Shown: positions 8,600 through 16,481, counted from the first letter of the stretch. The stretch: 22,885 nt of DNA from Burkholderiales bacterium (GCA_031257235.1 JAIRPA010000090.1:1-22885); one strand, 5' to 3'. Program-made: numbers and translations. The notes: generated by a model from the letters alone, not told the origin.

Positions 8600-8668
8600 C
8601 AGGGATCAGAGGTCAGGAATCAGGAACACCGTCATTTAAGCGCAAGCGAAGCGAAGTCGCAGAATCCA
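8600..8668. repeat. Interspersed repeat module, second copy
   Basis: Carries the same three blocks in the same order as 243-305 (CAGGGATCAGAG, CGTCATTTAAGCGCAAGC, GCGAAGTCGCAGAATCCA), again followed by a CAAAAAA hairpin. The shared order shows the module moves or is copied as a unit while the hairpins around it vary. Confidence 0.75.
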
Positions 8669-8682
8669 TGCCGTCTTTCCTA

Positions 8683-8716
8683 CAAAAAAGTATCGGGCTT
8701 TGCCCGTACTTTTTTG
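8683..8716. repeat. Bulged CAAAAAAGTA...TACTTTTTTG hairpin
   Basis: Outer stem 8683-8692/8707-8716, bulge T8693, inner stem CGGGC/GCCCG (8694-8698/8702-8706), loop TTT. The 34 bases are the exact reverse complement of 10315-10348, so hemN lies between two inverted copies. Confidence 0.85.
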
Positions 8717-8727
8717 CAAATCATGAC

Positions 8728-8752
8728 CGGCAAAAAGTAATACTTTTTGCCG
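8728..8752 (-). terminator. Terminator-like palindrome after hemN
   Basis: CGGCAAAAAGTA and TACTTTTTGCCG (8728-8739/8741-8752) flank one base, which gives a tight hairpin starting 5 nt past the hemN stop codon. It belongs to the AAAAGT...ACTTTT family. Its position suggests it ends the hemN transcript, with termination inside the terminal T run. Confidence 0.55.
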
Positions 8753-8757
8753 AACCA

Positions 8758-10146
8758 TTAAATCGTCTTCGAGTAACTCGCGGCGCGTGCGGATTCGCGC
8801 AGGTGACGGTCAAAAAGCATGGCGACGTTTCTGACCAAAAGTCTGCCGCGATCCGTCACCCGAAGGGTGTGGGGTTTGAGTTCAATCAGACCGTCTTCGA
8901 CCAACGGCGGCAAGCGCGTTTTTTCCCAAGCAAAGTATTCGTCAAACACGATGCCCCATTGACGACCAAAAGCCGTTTCATCAAGAGCAAAATGGCACAT
9001 CAGCGATTGAATTGCCGCGCGGCGGATTTCATCGTCGCGGGTCAAAGCGTAGCCGCGCAAAATCGGCAGGCGTTGTTCATCCAACGCCGCGTAGTATTCC
9101 TCCAAGGTTTTGACGCTTTGCGCGTAGGTGGCGCCGACTTTACCGATGCCGGAGACGCCAAACGCCAACAAGTCACCGTCGGCGCGCGTGGTGTAGCCCT
9201 GAAAGTTGCGGTTTAATTTGCCTTCGCGTTGCGCCCGCGCCAGCTCATCGTCCGGTCGCGCAAAGTGATCCATCCCGATGTAGACATAGCCCGATTGGCA
9301 CAAAAGCTCAATCGCGCGCGACAAAATTTTTAATTTTTGATCGGGATGAGGAATATCTTGAGCGTTGATTCTGCGTTGCGGCTTGGAAAACTGCGGCAAA
9401 TATGCAAAGTTGTAGAGCGCGATGCGATCGGGGGAAATATCCATCACGCGATTTAACGTTTCCGTGAACCCGTCAAGCGTTTGCAAGGGCAAGCCGTAAA
9501 TCAAATCAATATTCACGGAATGAAACCCGTTTTTCCGCGCGGCGGCAATCACGTTGACGGTTTCTTCCTGTGTTTGTAAGCGATTCACGGCTTTTTGAAC
9601 GTCGGGATTAAAATCCTGAACGCCGACCGAAATACGGTTAAACCCCAGCGCGCTTAAATGTTCGACGGTGTTCACGGTGACTTTGCGCGGGTCAACCTCA
9701 ATGGAAATCTCCGCATCCGACGTGAACGAGAAGGCTTGTTTGATCTGCGCCATTAAGTCGGACATTTCCTCGTGCGACAAAAACGTGGGCGTGCCGCCGC
9801 CAAAATGAAGTTGCTCTAAGACGCGGCTTTGCGGGTCGCCGATGGCGTCACACACCATGCGCATTTCCTGCGACAGATAACGAATGTATTCCGCGCTTTT
9901 CCCGTGGTCTTTGGTCACAATTTTATTGCACGCGCAGTAATAGCAAACGGTATTGCAAAAAGGAATGTGCACATAAACCGAAAGCGGGTTGGCGCGCGTG
10001 CCGCGATCTTTCAAGGCGGCGCGATAATCGGCTTCGGTAAAATCGGCGTGGAAGCGATCCGCCGTCGGGTACGACGTATAACGGGGCGCGGATTGGTCGT
10101 ATTTTTTGATCAGGGCTTCATCAAACAAGATTTGAGCGGTTGACAT
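8758..10146 (-). CDS. hemN: Oxygen-independent coproporphyrinogen III oxidase (radical SAM)
   Basis: A 462-aa cytoplasmic enzyme that decarboxylates coproporphyrinogen III to protoporphyrinogen IX without oxygen. The N-terminus has the HemN signature PRYTSYPTA (21-29). The radical-SAM cluster motif CNTVCYYCAC gives C64, C68 and C71 with C73 behind, matching the spacing of E. coli HemN (457 aa). FGGGTPTF follows in the SAM-binding region. The length, the extra cysteine and the N-terminal motif favour true HemN over HemW. The ATG at 10146 is preferred over an in-frame start 25 codons upstream because AGGAG lies about 11 nt before it. It stands alone between two repeat clusters and implies haem synthesis under anoxia, in keeping with the cytochromes at 17963-18826. 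Confidence 0.96.
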   Translation of the reverse strand: MSTAQILFDEALIKKYDQSAPRYTSYPTADRFHADFTEADYRAALKDRGTRANPLSVYVHIPFCNTVCYYCACNKIVTKDHGKSAEYIRYLSQEMRMVCDAIGDPQSRVLEQLHFGGGTPTFLSHEEMSDLMAQIKQAFSFTSDAEISIEVDPRKVTVNTVEHLSALGFNRISVGVQDFNPDVQKAVNRLQTQEETVNVIAAARKNGFHSVNIDLIYGLPLQTLDGFTETLNRVMDISPDRIALYNFAYLPQFSKPQRRINAQDIPHPDQKLKILSRAIELLCQSGYVYIGMDHFARPDDELARAQREGKLNRNFQGYTTRADGDLLAFGVSGIGKVGATYAQSVKTLEEYYAALDEQRLPILRGYALTRDDEIRRAAIQSLMCHFALDETAFGRQWGIVFDEYFAWEKTRLPPLVEDGLIELKPHTLRVTDRGRLLVRNVAMLFDRHLRESARAASYSKTI

Positions 10147-10273
10147 TATCCAAAAAACTCCTAAAAACGAGACCTCGCCACCCCCGCGACGTAAGGTCAT
10201 CGGCAGGGTGAAAAGGCTCAAAAACGCCGCTATTGTAACGCGTTTGGGTGTCGGGAATCAGAGGGCAGAGGTT

Positions 10274-10303
10274 CGGCAAAAAGTGAACCCCTACTTTTTG
10301 CCG
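10274..10303. repeat. CGGCAAAAAGT...ACTTTTTGCCG palindrome
   Basis: An 11-bp stem (10274-10284/10293-10303) with loop GAACCCCT. The loop resembles the reverse complement of the loop at 206-235, which lets the copies be oriented relative to each other. It lies upstream of hemN, while the copy at 8728-8752 lies downstream. Confidence 0.8.
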
Positions 10304-10314
10304 GTTGGAGTTAG

Positions 10315-10348
10315 CAAAAAAGTACGGGCAAAGCCCGATACTTTTTTG
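10315..10348. repeat. Bulged CAAAAAAGTA...TACTTTTTTG hairpin, inverted copy
   Basis: Outer stem 10315-10324/10339-10348, inner CGGGC/GCCCG (10325-10329/10333-10337), loop AAA and bulge A10338. It is the exact reverse complement of 8683-8716. Confidence 0.85.
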
Positions 10349-10369
10349 TAATAACGGCGATAAAACCGG

Positions 10370-10453
10370 ATTGCGGGTCGGAGCCCGCAATGACGCAGCC
10401 AAAGGCTACGTGTGGATTCTGCGACTACGGCGCTACGCGCCTTCGCGCAGAAT
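10370..10453. repeat. Palindrome-rich repeat segment
   Basis: ATTGCGGG-TCGGAG-CCCGCAAT (10370-10391) is a perfect 8-bp stem. ATTCTGCG (10416-10423) pairs with CGCAGAAT (10446-10453), enclosing a nested GGCGC-TAC-GCGCC (10429-10441). The ATTCTGCG block is the reverse complement of the CGCAGAAT block in the modules at 243-305 and 8600-8668. No coding potential is seen in 10147-10528. Confidence 0.7.
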
Positions 10454-10507
10454 GACGAACTCTGCCCCCTGATTACTGATTCCTGCCCCCGCGCAACGAA
10501 TAAGTCC

Positions 10508-10516
10508 TGCTAGAAT
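10508..10516 (+). promoter_or_regulatory. Candidate extended -10 promoter of ilvE
   Basis: TGCTAGAAT is an extended -10 (TG-N-TAGAAT) with no clear -35 at the right distance. The start would be near 10523, leaving a leader of about 18 nt with GGAGA at 10531-10535. No leader peptide fits in this space, so transcription attenuation of ilvE is not supported. Confidence 0.4.
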
Positions 10517-10540
10517 GATCAGGTTTTTTTGGAGAACATC

Positions 10541-11470
10541 ATGGCAAAAGCAATTTCAGACAGAGACGGCGTGATTTGGTTTGACGGCAAATTAGTGCCT
10601 TGGCGGGAAGCCACCACGCATGTATTGACGCACACCCTGCATTACGGGATGGGCGTTTTTGAGGGGGTTCGATGCTATCAAACGGAAAAAGGATCGGCGA
10701 TTTTTAAGTTAGCCGAACATACCGATCGTTTGTTTCGATCCGCGCACATTTTCGGGATGACCATCCCGTTTACCAAAGAGCAAATCAACGAAGCGCAAAA
10801 AGAAGTCGTGCGCAAGAATCATTTAAAGTCGTGTTACCTGCGTCCGCTCGCGTTTTACGGGTCAACCGCTTTAGGCGTTGCCGCCAAGGTCAACCCCGTG
10901 CATACCATTATTGCCGGCTGGGAATGGGGCGCGTACTTGGGCGCGGAAGCGTTGGCACAAGGTATTCGCGTCAAAACAAGCTCGTTCACACGACATCACG
11001 TCAACAACATGATGGTGGGCGCGAAAGCGTGCGCCAACTATTTAAATTCAACCTTGGCAAGCCATGAAGCCACCGCAGACGGCTACGACGAAGCCTTGCA
11101 ACTTGACCCCGCGGGTTTTGTTTCCGAGGGACCCGGCGAGAATATTTTCGTGGTCATCGAGGGCGCTTTACATACGCCGGACTTATCCTGCGGCTGCTTG
11201 AACGGCATCACGCGCAAAACGGTGATGCAGTTGGCGCGAGAAATGGGCATCAACGTGATTGAGCGACGCCTCACCCGCGATGAAATCTATGGCGCGGATG
11301 AAGCGTTTTTCACCGGAACGGCGGCAGAAATTACGCCGATCCGCGAATTGGATCATCGCCAAATCGGCGTGGGCAAGCGCGGCGCGTTGACCGAAAAAAT
11401 CCAATCCAAATTTTTCGACATCGTTCAAGGGCGCGACCCTCAAAAATTAGACTGGCTGACCTTCATTTAA
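10541..11470 (+). CDS. ilvE: Branched-chain amino acid aminotransferase
   Basis: A 309-aa PLP-dependent (fold IV) transaminase that makes valine, leucine and isoleucine from their 2-oxoacids with glutamate, in the cytoplasm. Visible: HYGMGVFEGVRCY in the N-terminal half, the Schiff-base lysine K162 in GAKACANYLNS, SEGPGENIF and FFTGTAAEITP near the C-terminus. The length equals E. coli IlvE. The ATG at 10541 has GGAGA 5 nt upstream; a TTG four codons earlier would bury that site. It is transcribed alone. Its TAA (11468-11470) lies inside the last codons of the convergent rluC. Confidence 0.95.
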   Translation: MAKAISDRDGVIWFDGKLVPWREATTHVLTHTLHYGMGVFEGVRCYQTEKGSAIFKLAEHTDRLFRSAHIFGMTIPFTKEQINEAQKEVVRKNHLKSCYLRPLAFYGSTALGVAAKVNPVHTIIAGWEWGAYLGAEALAQGIRVKTSSFTRHHVNNMMVGAKACANYLNSTLASHEATADGYDEALQLDPAGFVSEGPGENIFVVIEGALHTPDLSCGCLNGITRKTVMQLAREMGINVIERRLTRDEIYGADEAFFTGTAAEITPIRELDHRQIGVGKRGALTEKIQSKFFDIVQGRDPQKLDWLTFI

Positions 11471-12506
11471 GCCGACGTTTTTCGTCATCCCTTGACACGG
11501 GCGCACCTTGGTTTGCGCCCGTTTTTTCTGCCAATCGTTGCAAAAACGCCGAGAGCTCAAAAGGCAGTTCGGCGGTCAGGGTAATGGGCGCTTGTGTCAT
11601 CGGATGAATCAAGGTGAGCTCGCGCGCGTGCAAGAACATGCGGGAGAGCCCCATCTCCGACAAACGTTTGTTCCACGCAAAATCCCCGTATTTGTCATCT
11701 CCGGCAAGAGGATGCCCCAGATGCGCGGCGTGGACGCGAATTTGGTGGGTGCGCCCCGTCAGCAAATGCGCGTCCAACAAGGTTGCCGAAAATTCGGGCA
11801 ACGTCCAAACATCACGACGATAAAACACGGTTTCTGCCGCGTCCCCCTCTTCGGACACCCGAACCCGCCGCTCCTGATTCTGCGCGATGGTACGCAAAAG
11901 CGGCAATGCCACTTTTCTTTTGGAATCGCGCCAATGTCCGCGCACCAAAAGCGCGTAATACTTTTCAATCGCCCCTTCGCGCCAAAGCGCGTGCAACGCC
12001 GTCAAAGCCGCGCGTTTTTTGGCCATCAATAAAACGCCGGAGGTCTCCCGATCCAAGCGATGCACCAATTCCAAAAAGCGGCAATCGGATCGTTTGACAC
12101 GCAACTCTTCGATCACGCCAAACGAGACGCCGCTGCCGCCGTGAACCGCCAACCCTGCGGGTTTATTGACCGCCAAAAGCCACTCGTCTTCAAAAATAAC
12201 GGGAATTTCGGCGGCGTTTTTCATCGCCGCGCGTTTCATCGGCGAAGGAGCAATCCCCGCGATGCGGTTTTCGACCCCGTGGGATAAGCGAACGGGCGGA
12301 ATACGAAGCCTGTCGCCGACGGCAAGATGCGTTTCGGCGCGCGCGCGCGCGCCGTTGACGCGGACTTCGCCCGACCGAATCACGCGGTAAATCAGCGAAG
12401 GCGGCGCGCCTTTCAGGGTTTTTTTGAGAAAATTGTCTAACCTCTGGCAGTCTCCCGCCTCGTCAATTGTCACATATCGTACAAAAGGGTTGCGTTGGTC
12501 GTTCAT
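11463..12506 (-). CDS. rluC: 23S rRNA pseudouridine synthase, RluC type
   Basis: A 347-aa RluA-family enzyme, predicted from E. coli RluC to form pseudouridines 955, 2504 and 2580 in 23S rRNA. The N-terminal S4 RNA-binding domain (about 15-75) contains RLDNFLKKTLKG and GEVRVNG. The catalytic motif HRLDRETSG lies near residue 150. GRTHQIRVHAAHLGHPLAGD is the conserved C-terminal core motif. Divergence from rne is the same arrangement as in E. coli and supports RluC over RluD. The ATG at 12506 is chosen by analogy with E. coli; a GTG at 12521 is possible, and neither has a strong ribosome site. The tail past about residue 320 looks family-unspecific and carries the ilvE terminator on the opposite strand. 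Confidence 0.9.
   Translation of the reverse strand: MNDQRNPFVRYVTIDEAGDCQRLDNFLKKTLKGAPPSLIYRVIRSGEVRVNGARARAETHLAVGDRLRIPPVRLSHGVENRIAGIAPSPMKRAAMKNAAEIPVIFEDEWLLAVNKPAGLAVHGGSGVSFGVIEELRVKRSDCRFLELVHRLDRETSGVLLMAKKRAALTALHALWREGAIEKYYALLVRGHWRDSKRKVALPLLRTIAQNQERRVRVSEEGDAAETVFYRRDVWTLPEFSATLLDAHLLTGRTHQIRVHAAHLGHPLAGDDKYGDFAWNKRLSEMGLSRMFLHARELTLIHPMTQAPITLTAELPFELSAFLQRLAEKTGANQGAPVSRDDEKRRLK
11498..11527 (+). terminator. Intrinsic terminator of ilvE inside the rluC coding region
   Basis: Stem CGGGCGCA (11498-11505) / TGCGCCCG (11514-11521), an 8-nt loop, then six T. It lies 27 nt past the ilvE stop. It is also within the 3' coding end of rluC on the other strand, so the bases serve both as terminator and as RluC codons. 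Confidence 0.85.
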
Positions 12507-12521
12507 TGTTTCTACAATCAC

Positions 12522-13133
12522 GTTTGGCTTTAATTCCGACAGGTAACGTTTGTCATTAAAGCCTTAAAAATCGCCTTTTCTTCCGCTGTGATACGCGGTG
12601 TCCGGCGATATTAAAGGAAGCCGTTTAATAATGCCACGCATCGCGCTTTTTTGCATCGTCGCTTAAGCGACCCCGATGGCGAGCCATGATGTTGCGAGAA
12701 ACGGGTTAGCCCCGTTGCCATGATGGATGATTGTATCGGTTCAAAAGCCGCCGGCAAAATCGCTTCCGACTTGTTATTAACGTTTTAAAAACTAACGCGC
12801 CCGCATTACCGAGATCGGCATTGGTGCGCGTGACACGAACAACATCGCGCGGAGCCAATTCTATTTTTGCGCCGCGCGCTTTGCGGAAAAGCCCAAGTAC
12901 CCCGGAGCTTTTCTAAAGTTTAAGTACGATGGATCAGAGTATTACGGTGACAAATTTACTGTCAAAACAACGAGCTAACCCATCTTTTTTACTCGCCAAA
13001 TCAAGCATTTGGCGTTGTTTGTTTCCGCCCAAAACATCAGGCGGTGTGTCACGCTTTATTTAAAAGATCGTATTAAAAATACGCTTTTGTTGCCTCCCGA
13101 TCTTCCTCACCGCGTCGCGCCAGAGGATACAAA
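12522..13133 (+). promoter_or_regulatory. rluC-rne intergenic region and probable structured rne leader
   Basis: About 610 bp without a credible gene. Near its right end are two adjacent perfect hairpins: CGCCAAAT-CAAGC-ATTTGGCG (12994-13014) and CCGCC-N10-GGCGG (13025-13044). A smaller one, ACGGG-TTAGC-CCCGT, is at 12701-12715. In E. coli the 361-nt rne leader folds into hairpins through which RNase E limits its own mRNA; this region has the same place and style, though no sequence homology was tested. I found no convincing promoter for either gene. AGAGG just before the ATG at 13134 is the rne ribosome site. Confidence 0.5.
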
Positions 13134-16100
13134 ATGAAAAGAATGTTGTTTAACGCAACGCAAGCAGAAGAACTGCGCGTGGCGATTGTGGACGGGCAAA
13201 AACTGATCGACCTGGATATCGAATCCGCAGGCAAAGAACAGCGCAAGTCCAATATCTATAAAGGCGTCATCACCCGCATCGAACCTTCCTTAGAAGCCTG
13301 TTTTGTCGATTACGGCGCGGAACGTCACGGCTTTTTACCCTTCAAAGACATCCCTCGCCAAACCCAAGGCAGAGACGAGGGGCGTGTTTCCGACTCCCTG
13401 CGCGAGGGGCAAGAGTTAATTGTCCAAGTCGATAAAGACGGTCGCGGCAACAAAGGCGCGGCTTTAAACGGTTATATCTCGCTTGCCGGTCGTTATCTTG
13501 TCTTAAAACCCAACAATCCGAAAAGCGGCGGCGTGTCGCGTCGCATCGAGGGCGACGATCGAAGCGAACTGCGCGATCAATTAAATAAATTGGATTTACC
13601 CTCCGGCATGAGTGCCATTGCGCGCACCGCGGGCATTGGTCGCACCGTCGAGGAATTGCAGTGGGATTTAAATTATCTGATGCAGCTTTGGTCGGCAATT
13701 GAAGACGCGGCGCGGTCACAAAAAGCCCCCTTTTTGATTTATCAGGAATCCTCGCTGGTGATCCGTGCGATCCGCGATTACTACAAACCGGAAATCGGCG
13801 AGATTTTGGTGGACACCAAAGAAATCTACGATCAGGCGCAACAGTTCATGCAACACGTGATGCCCAACGATGTGCAACGCGTCAAGCTCTACCATGATGA
13901 TGTCCCGCTTTTTTCGCGCTTTCAAATCGAGCATCAAATTGAAACGGCGTATGGGCGCACGGTGGCACTGCCCTCGGGCGGCGCGATTGTCATCGACCAC
14001 ACCGAAGCCTTGGTTGCCATTGATGTCAACTCGGCGCGTTCCACGCGCGGCTCGGACATCGAAACCACGGCCTTTGAAACCAACTTGGAAGCGGTCGAAG
14101 AAGTCGCGCGTCAATTGAGGTTGCGCGACTTAGGCGGCTTGATTGTGATTGACTTCATCGACATGGAAAGTCAAAAGAATCAACGTTTGGTGGAAGAGCG
14201 GCTACACGAAGCCTTGCGCTATGATCGCGCCCGTGTGCAGATCAGCAAAATATCGCGCTTTGGCTTGCTGGAACTCTCACGCCAACGCTTGCGTCCGGCG
14301 CTTGCCGAAACCTCGCACATTTCTTGTCCGCGTTGTCACGGCATTGGTCACATTCGTGGCACGGAATCCACCGCGTTGCACATTTTGCGCATCATCCAAG
14401 AAGAAGCGATGAAAGAAAACACCGCGCAAATCGTGGCGCAAGTGCCGATTGATGTCGCCACTTATTTGTTGAATGAAAAAAGAAACGATGTCTTGATGGT
14501 CGAAGCGCGTTGCAAAGTCAATGTGCTTTTGGTGCCGAACCGTCACTACGATACCCCCAATTTCTCGATTGAACGTTTGCGGATTGACGAACTCGCCGCC
14601 GACGCGCCCTTACCTTCGTTTGAGCGTATTGATTTACCCGAAGAAACCGATGTGATCCGTGAGAAGAAGGAAAAAGAAGAAGCCAAAGACGCGCGTCAAG
14701 AAGCAAAAGTGAAAGGCATCACGCATGAAGCCCGTCCGGTCGAGCCGAAAAAATCTCTTTTTGCGCGCTTTATGGCGTGGTTGAACACGCCCGCCGAAAC
14801 CCCCGCCAAACCTTCAACCTCTTCGGAAAAAACGTCGGATAAATCGCGCCGCGCACGTGAGGACGACCGCGGCGACCGCCGCCAAAAAACGCGTGGCGAT
14901 AAAAACGATCGCAATGAACGCGGCGAACGCAATGCGGATCGCGCTGAACGCAACAACGATCGCAACGGTGAGCGGGGAGAATCCAACGGACGCGGCAACG
15001 CGCGCGGTGAAAGAAAATCAACCCCCCGCGATGAGCCTTCTTTATCGACCGACAACAAACGCGACAACCATCGCGGCAACCGTCGCGCGTCCAACGAAAA
15101 CGAGGAGACCCCGAAGAATACCCGCGGTGAACGAGGCGATCGCGCGGAACGTCCTGAACGTTCGGAGCGTTCGGCAAGCGACAACGCGCGCGGGAATGAG
15201 CGCAACGGCGAGAAAAACGAGCGCAATGCCGAACGTTCGGAGCGTCGTTCGCGTCGCGGCGATCCTTTGCCTCAAACCACGGAGAATGCCGCGCCTGAAG
15301 AAGTCGCCCCAACGGGCACGCGCGGCAACAAACAACGTCAACCGCGTCGCGCGAAAAACGAAGACCTCTTAACCGAAGCCTTACCCGTGGCAGCCGTGCC
15401 GGCCGTTGAATCCGAAGTCTCCGAGGCAAGCGCCGCGCCCGCTCTTCCTTCGGGCGACGTGAATTTATCCCATTTAGCGTTTGTGGTGGATAAAACCCCC
15501 GCGGAGGTTGCCGAGGTCAAAGAACCGCGCGCTGAAGAATCCGGCGAGTCTTTGCTTTATTCCGAGGATCGCCGCCGTTCCAACCGTCGCGGCATTCATG
15601 GTCGCCGGATGGGGCGCAATCGCAAATCGGAAGATCGCGCGGGACATCACGGGCACGCCGCCGGCGAAACCTCGTCGGAGTTGCCGGAATTGGACGCCGA
15701 AGAGATGCCGACACTCACGTTTGTCGACACCAACATTGATCGCGTTCTTCCGCCGGACACGTTCTCGTCGTCCTCGTCCGCCACGTTGAATCGCCCCGCC
15801 CATGAAGGTCATGCACATCCCCCTCATGCCGATGCAGGGGCGAAGATCACTGCCGGCGCGCCCAATCTGGACGCTTTCATCAAACATCAGGCGGCGGTGG
15901 TTTTGCAGCCGGAAACGATGCCGGAGAAACCCTTAAAGCCGGACTTACCCAAAGCCTTGGCGTCTGAAAAAGCCATTGCCGTTTCGGTGGCCCACGCGGT
16001 TTCCGAGTTGCCCGAACGCGCATCTTCGACGGATTTTCACGTGTCTTTAACGCCTGATCTTTCGAGCGCGGGCTTACACATGGTCGAAACGCGCGCGTCT

Positions 16101-16208
16101 GCCGCCGGTATCGAAACGGTATCGGAAGCCCCGCGGGTCAAACGCGAGCGCCCGCCGCGCCAAGTCGTTGAAGAAGCGCCTTTGAAGTTGGTGGAAACAA
16201 AAAAATAA
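13134..16208 (+). CDS. rne: Ribonuclease E
   Basis: A 1024-aa endoribonuclease that starts mRNA decay and matures rRNA and tRNA, with the degradosome scaffold in its tail. The start MKRMLFNATQAEELRVAIVD is almost the E. coli sequence. The S1 domain follows from about residue 38 (KSNIYKGVITRIEPSLEACF). The metal-binding aspartates of the DNase-I-like domain are D297 (AIDVNS) and D340 (VIDFIDM), and the zinc link is C398-P-R-C401, six residues earlier than in E. coli. From about 500 the protein is low-complexity. Residues about 575-720 are packed with R, D, E, N and G (many RGER, RNER and DRAER runs), resembling an arginine-rich RNA-binding segment. The extreme C-terminus is KETKK-like and basic. 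Partner-binding motifs could not be identified. Upstream neighbour rluC is divergent. Confidence 0.97.
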   Translation: MKRMLFNATQAEELRVAIVDGQKLIDLDIESAGKEQRKSNIYKGVITRIEPSLEACFVDYGAERHGFLPFKDIPRQTQGRDEGRVSDSLREGQELIVQVDKDGRGNKGAALNGYISLAGRYLVLKPNNPKSGGVSRRIEGDDRSELRDQLNKLDLPSGMSAIARTAGIGRTVEELQWDLNYLMQLWSAIEDAARSQKAPFLIYQESSLVIRAIRDYYKPEIGEILVDTKEIYDQAQQFMQHVMPNDVQRVKLYHDDVPLFSRFQIEHQIETAYGRTVALPSGGAIVIDHTEALVAIDVNSARSTRGSDIETTAFETNLEAVEEVARQLRLRDLGGLIVIDFIDMESQKNQRLVEERLHEALRYDRARVQISKISRFGLLELSRQRLRPALAETSHISCPRCHGIGHIRGTESTALHILRIIQEEAMKENTAQIVAQVPIDVATYLLNEKRNDVLMVEARCKVNVLLVPNRHYDTPNFSIERLRIDELAADAPLPSFERIDLPEETDVIREKKEKEEAKDARQEAKVKGITHEARPVEPKKSLFARFMAWLNTPAETPAKPSTSSEKTSDKSRRAREDDRGDRRQKTRGDKNDRNERGERNADRAERNNDRNGERGESNGRGNARGERKSTPRDEPSLSTDNKRDNHRGNRRASNENEETPKNTRGERGDRAERPERSERSASDNARGNERNGEKNERNAERSERRSRRGDPLPQTTENAAPEEVAPTGTRGNKQRQPRRAKNEDLLTEALPVAAVPAVESEVSEASAAPALPSGDVNLSHLAFVVDKTPAEVAEVKEPRAEESGESLLYSEDRRRSNRRGIHGRRMGRNRKSEDRAGHHGHAAGETSSELPELDAEEMPTLTFVDTNIDRVLPPDTFSSSSSATLNRPAHEGHAHPPHADAGAKITAGAPNLDAFIKHQAAVVLQPETMPEKPLKPDLPKALASEKAIAVSVAHAVSELPERASSTDFHVSLTPDLSSAGLHMVETRASAAGIETVSEAPRVKRERPPRQVVEEAPLKLVETKK

Positions 16209-16215
16209 TCACGCT

Positions 16216-16254
16216 TTCCGCTCCGTTTTTGCAGTCTTAAAAAGCGGAGCGGAA
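16216..16254. terminator. Stem-loop downstream of rne
   Basis: TTCCGCTCCG (16216-16225) pairs perfectly with CGGAGCGGAA (16245-16254), and TTTTT/AAAAA extends the stem past a one-base bulge. It starts 8 nt after the rne stop. There is no T run after it on the plus strand, so it may protect the 3' end or need Rho. Just beyond is the 12-bp palindrome TGCGCCGGCGCA (16257-16268). Confidence 0.55.
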
Positions 16255-16286
16255 TGTGCGCCGGCGCATGGATATTTGTGACACAA

Positions 16287-16310
16287 AACGCCTACCCAAA
16301 CGCCTACCCA
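16287..16310. repeat. Perfect tandem 12-mer next to the tRNA 3' end
   Basis: AACGCCTACCCA occurs twice head-to-tail (16287-16298, 16299-16310), 64 nt downstream of the 3' end of the tRNA gene. Short direct repeats beside a tRNA 3' end resemble integrase arm sites. No integrase gene is present here. Confidence 0.7.
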
Positions 16311-16373
16311 AGCATTTTTGGTTGGAAAAAGTTGGGGACAACGCTTTAGCGCATTGATTTTAAAGGGGATTTT

Positions 16374-16450
16374 TGGTGGCGCGTCAGGGATTCGAACCCC
16401 GGACACAAGGATTATGATTCCTCTGCTCTAACCGACTGAGCTAACGCGCC
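16374..16450 (-). tRNA. tRNA-Met (CAU)
   Basis: A 77-nt tRNA with encoded CCA (16376-16374). Acceptor GGCGCGT pairs with ACGCGCC. The D stem is GCTC/GAGC. The anticodon stem GAGGA/TCCTT encloses loop ATCATAA with anticodon CAT after T33. The T arm carries GGTTCGAATCC. A CAU anticodon could be elongator Met, initiator Met or lysidine-modified Ile. The G-C first pair argues against initiator, and the overall sequence resembles betaproteobacterial elongator Met, so that is preferred over Ile2. Confidence 0.95.
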
Positions 16451-16481
16451 AAGAGATGATTGCTCAAAAAAAGAGTTTTGG

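Noticed and set aside
9829..10143. 104-aa plus-strand frame antisense to hemN
   Set aside because: Shadow of the hemN reading frame; no recognisable domain or ribosome site.
10225..10260. Minus-strand TACAAT (10237-10232) as hemN promoter
   Set aside because: A good -10, but no -35 at 16-18 nt; not listed as a feature.
14696..15429. Two long minus-strand open frames, arginine/serine rich, inside rne
   Set aside because: They are the reverse of the R/D/E/N low-complexity tract; composition follows from rne codons, and no domain or ribosome site is seen.
16209..16406. 65-aa minus-strand frame beginning inside the tRNA
   Set aside because: Its first residues (SGVRIPDAPP) are the translated tRNA T arm, a common spurious call; the rest is intergenic sequence with a tandem repeat.
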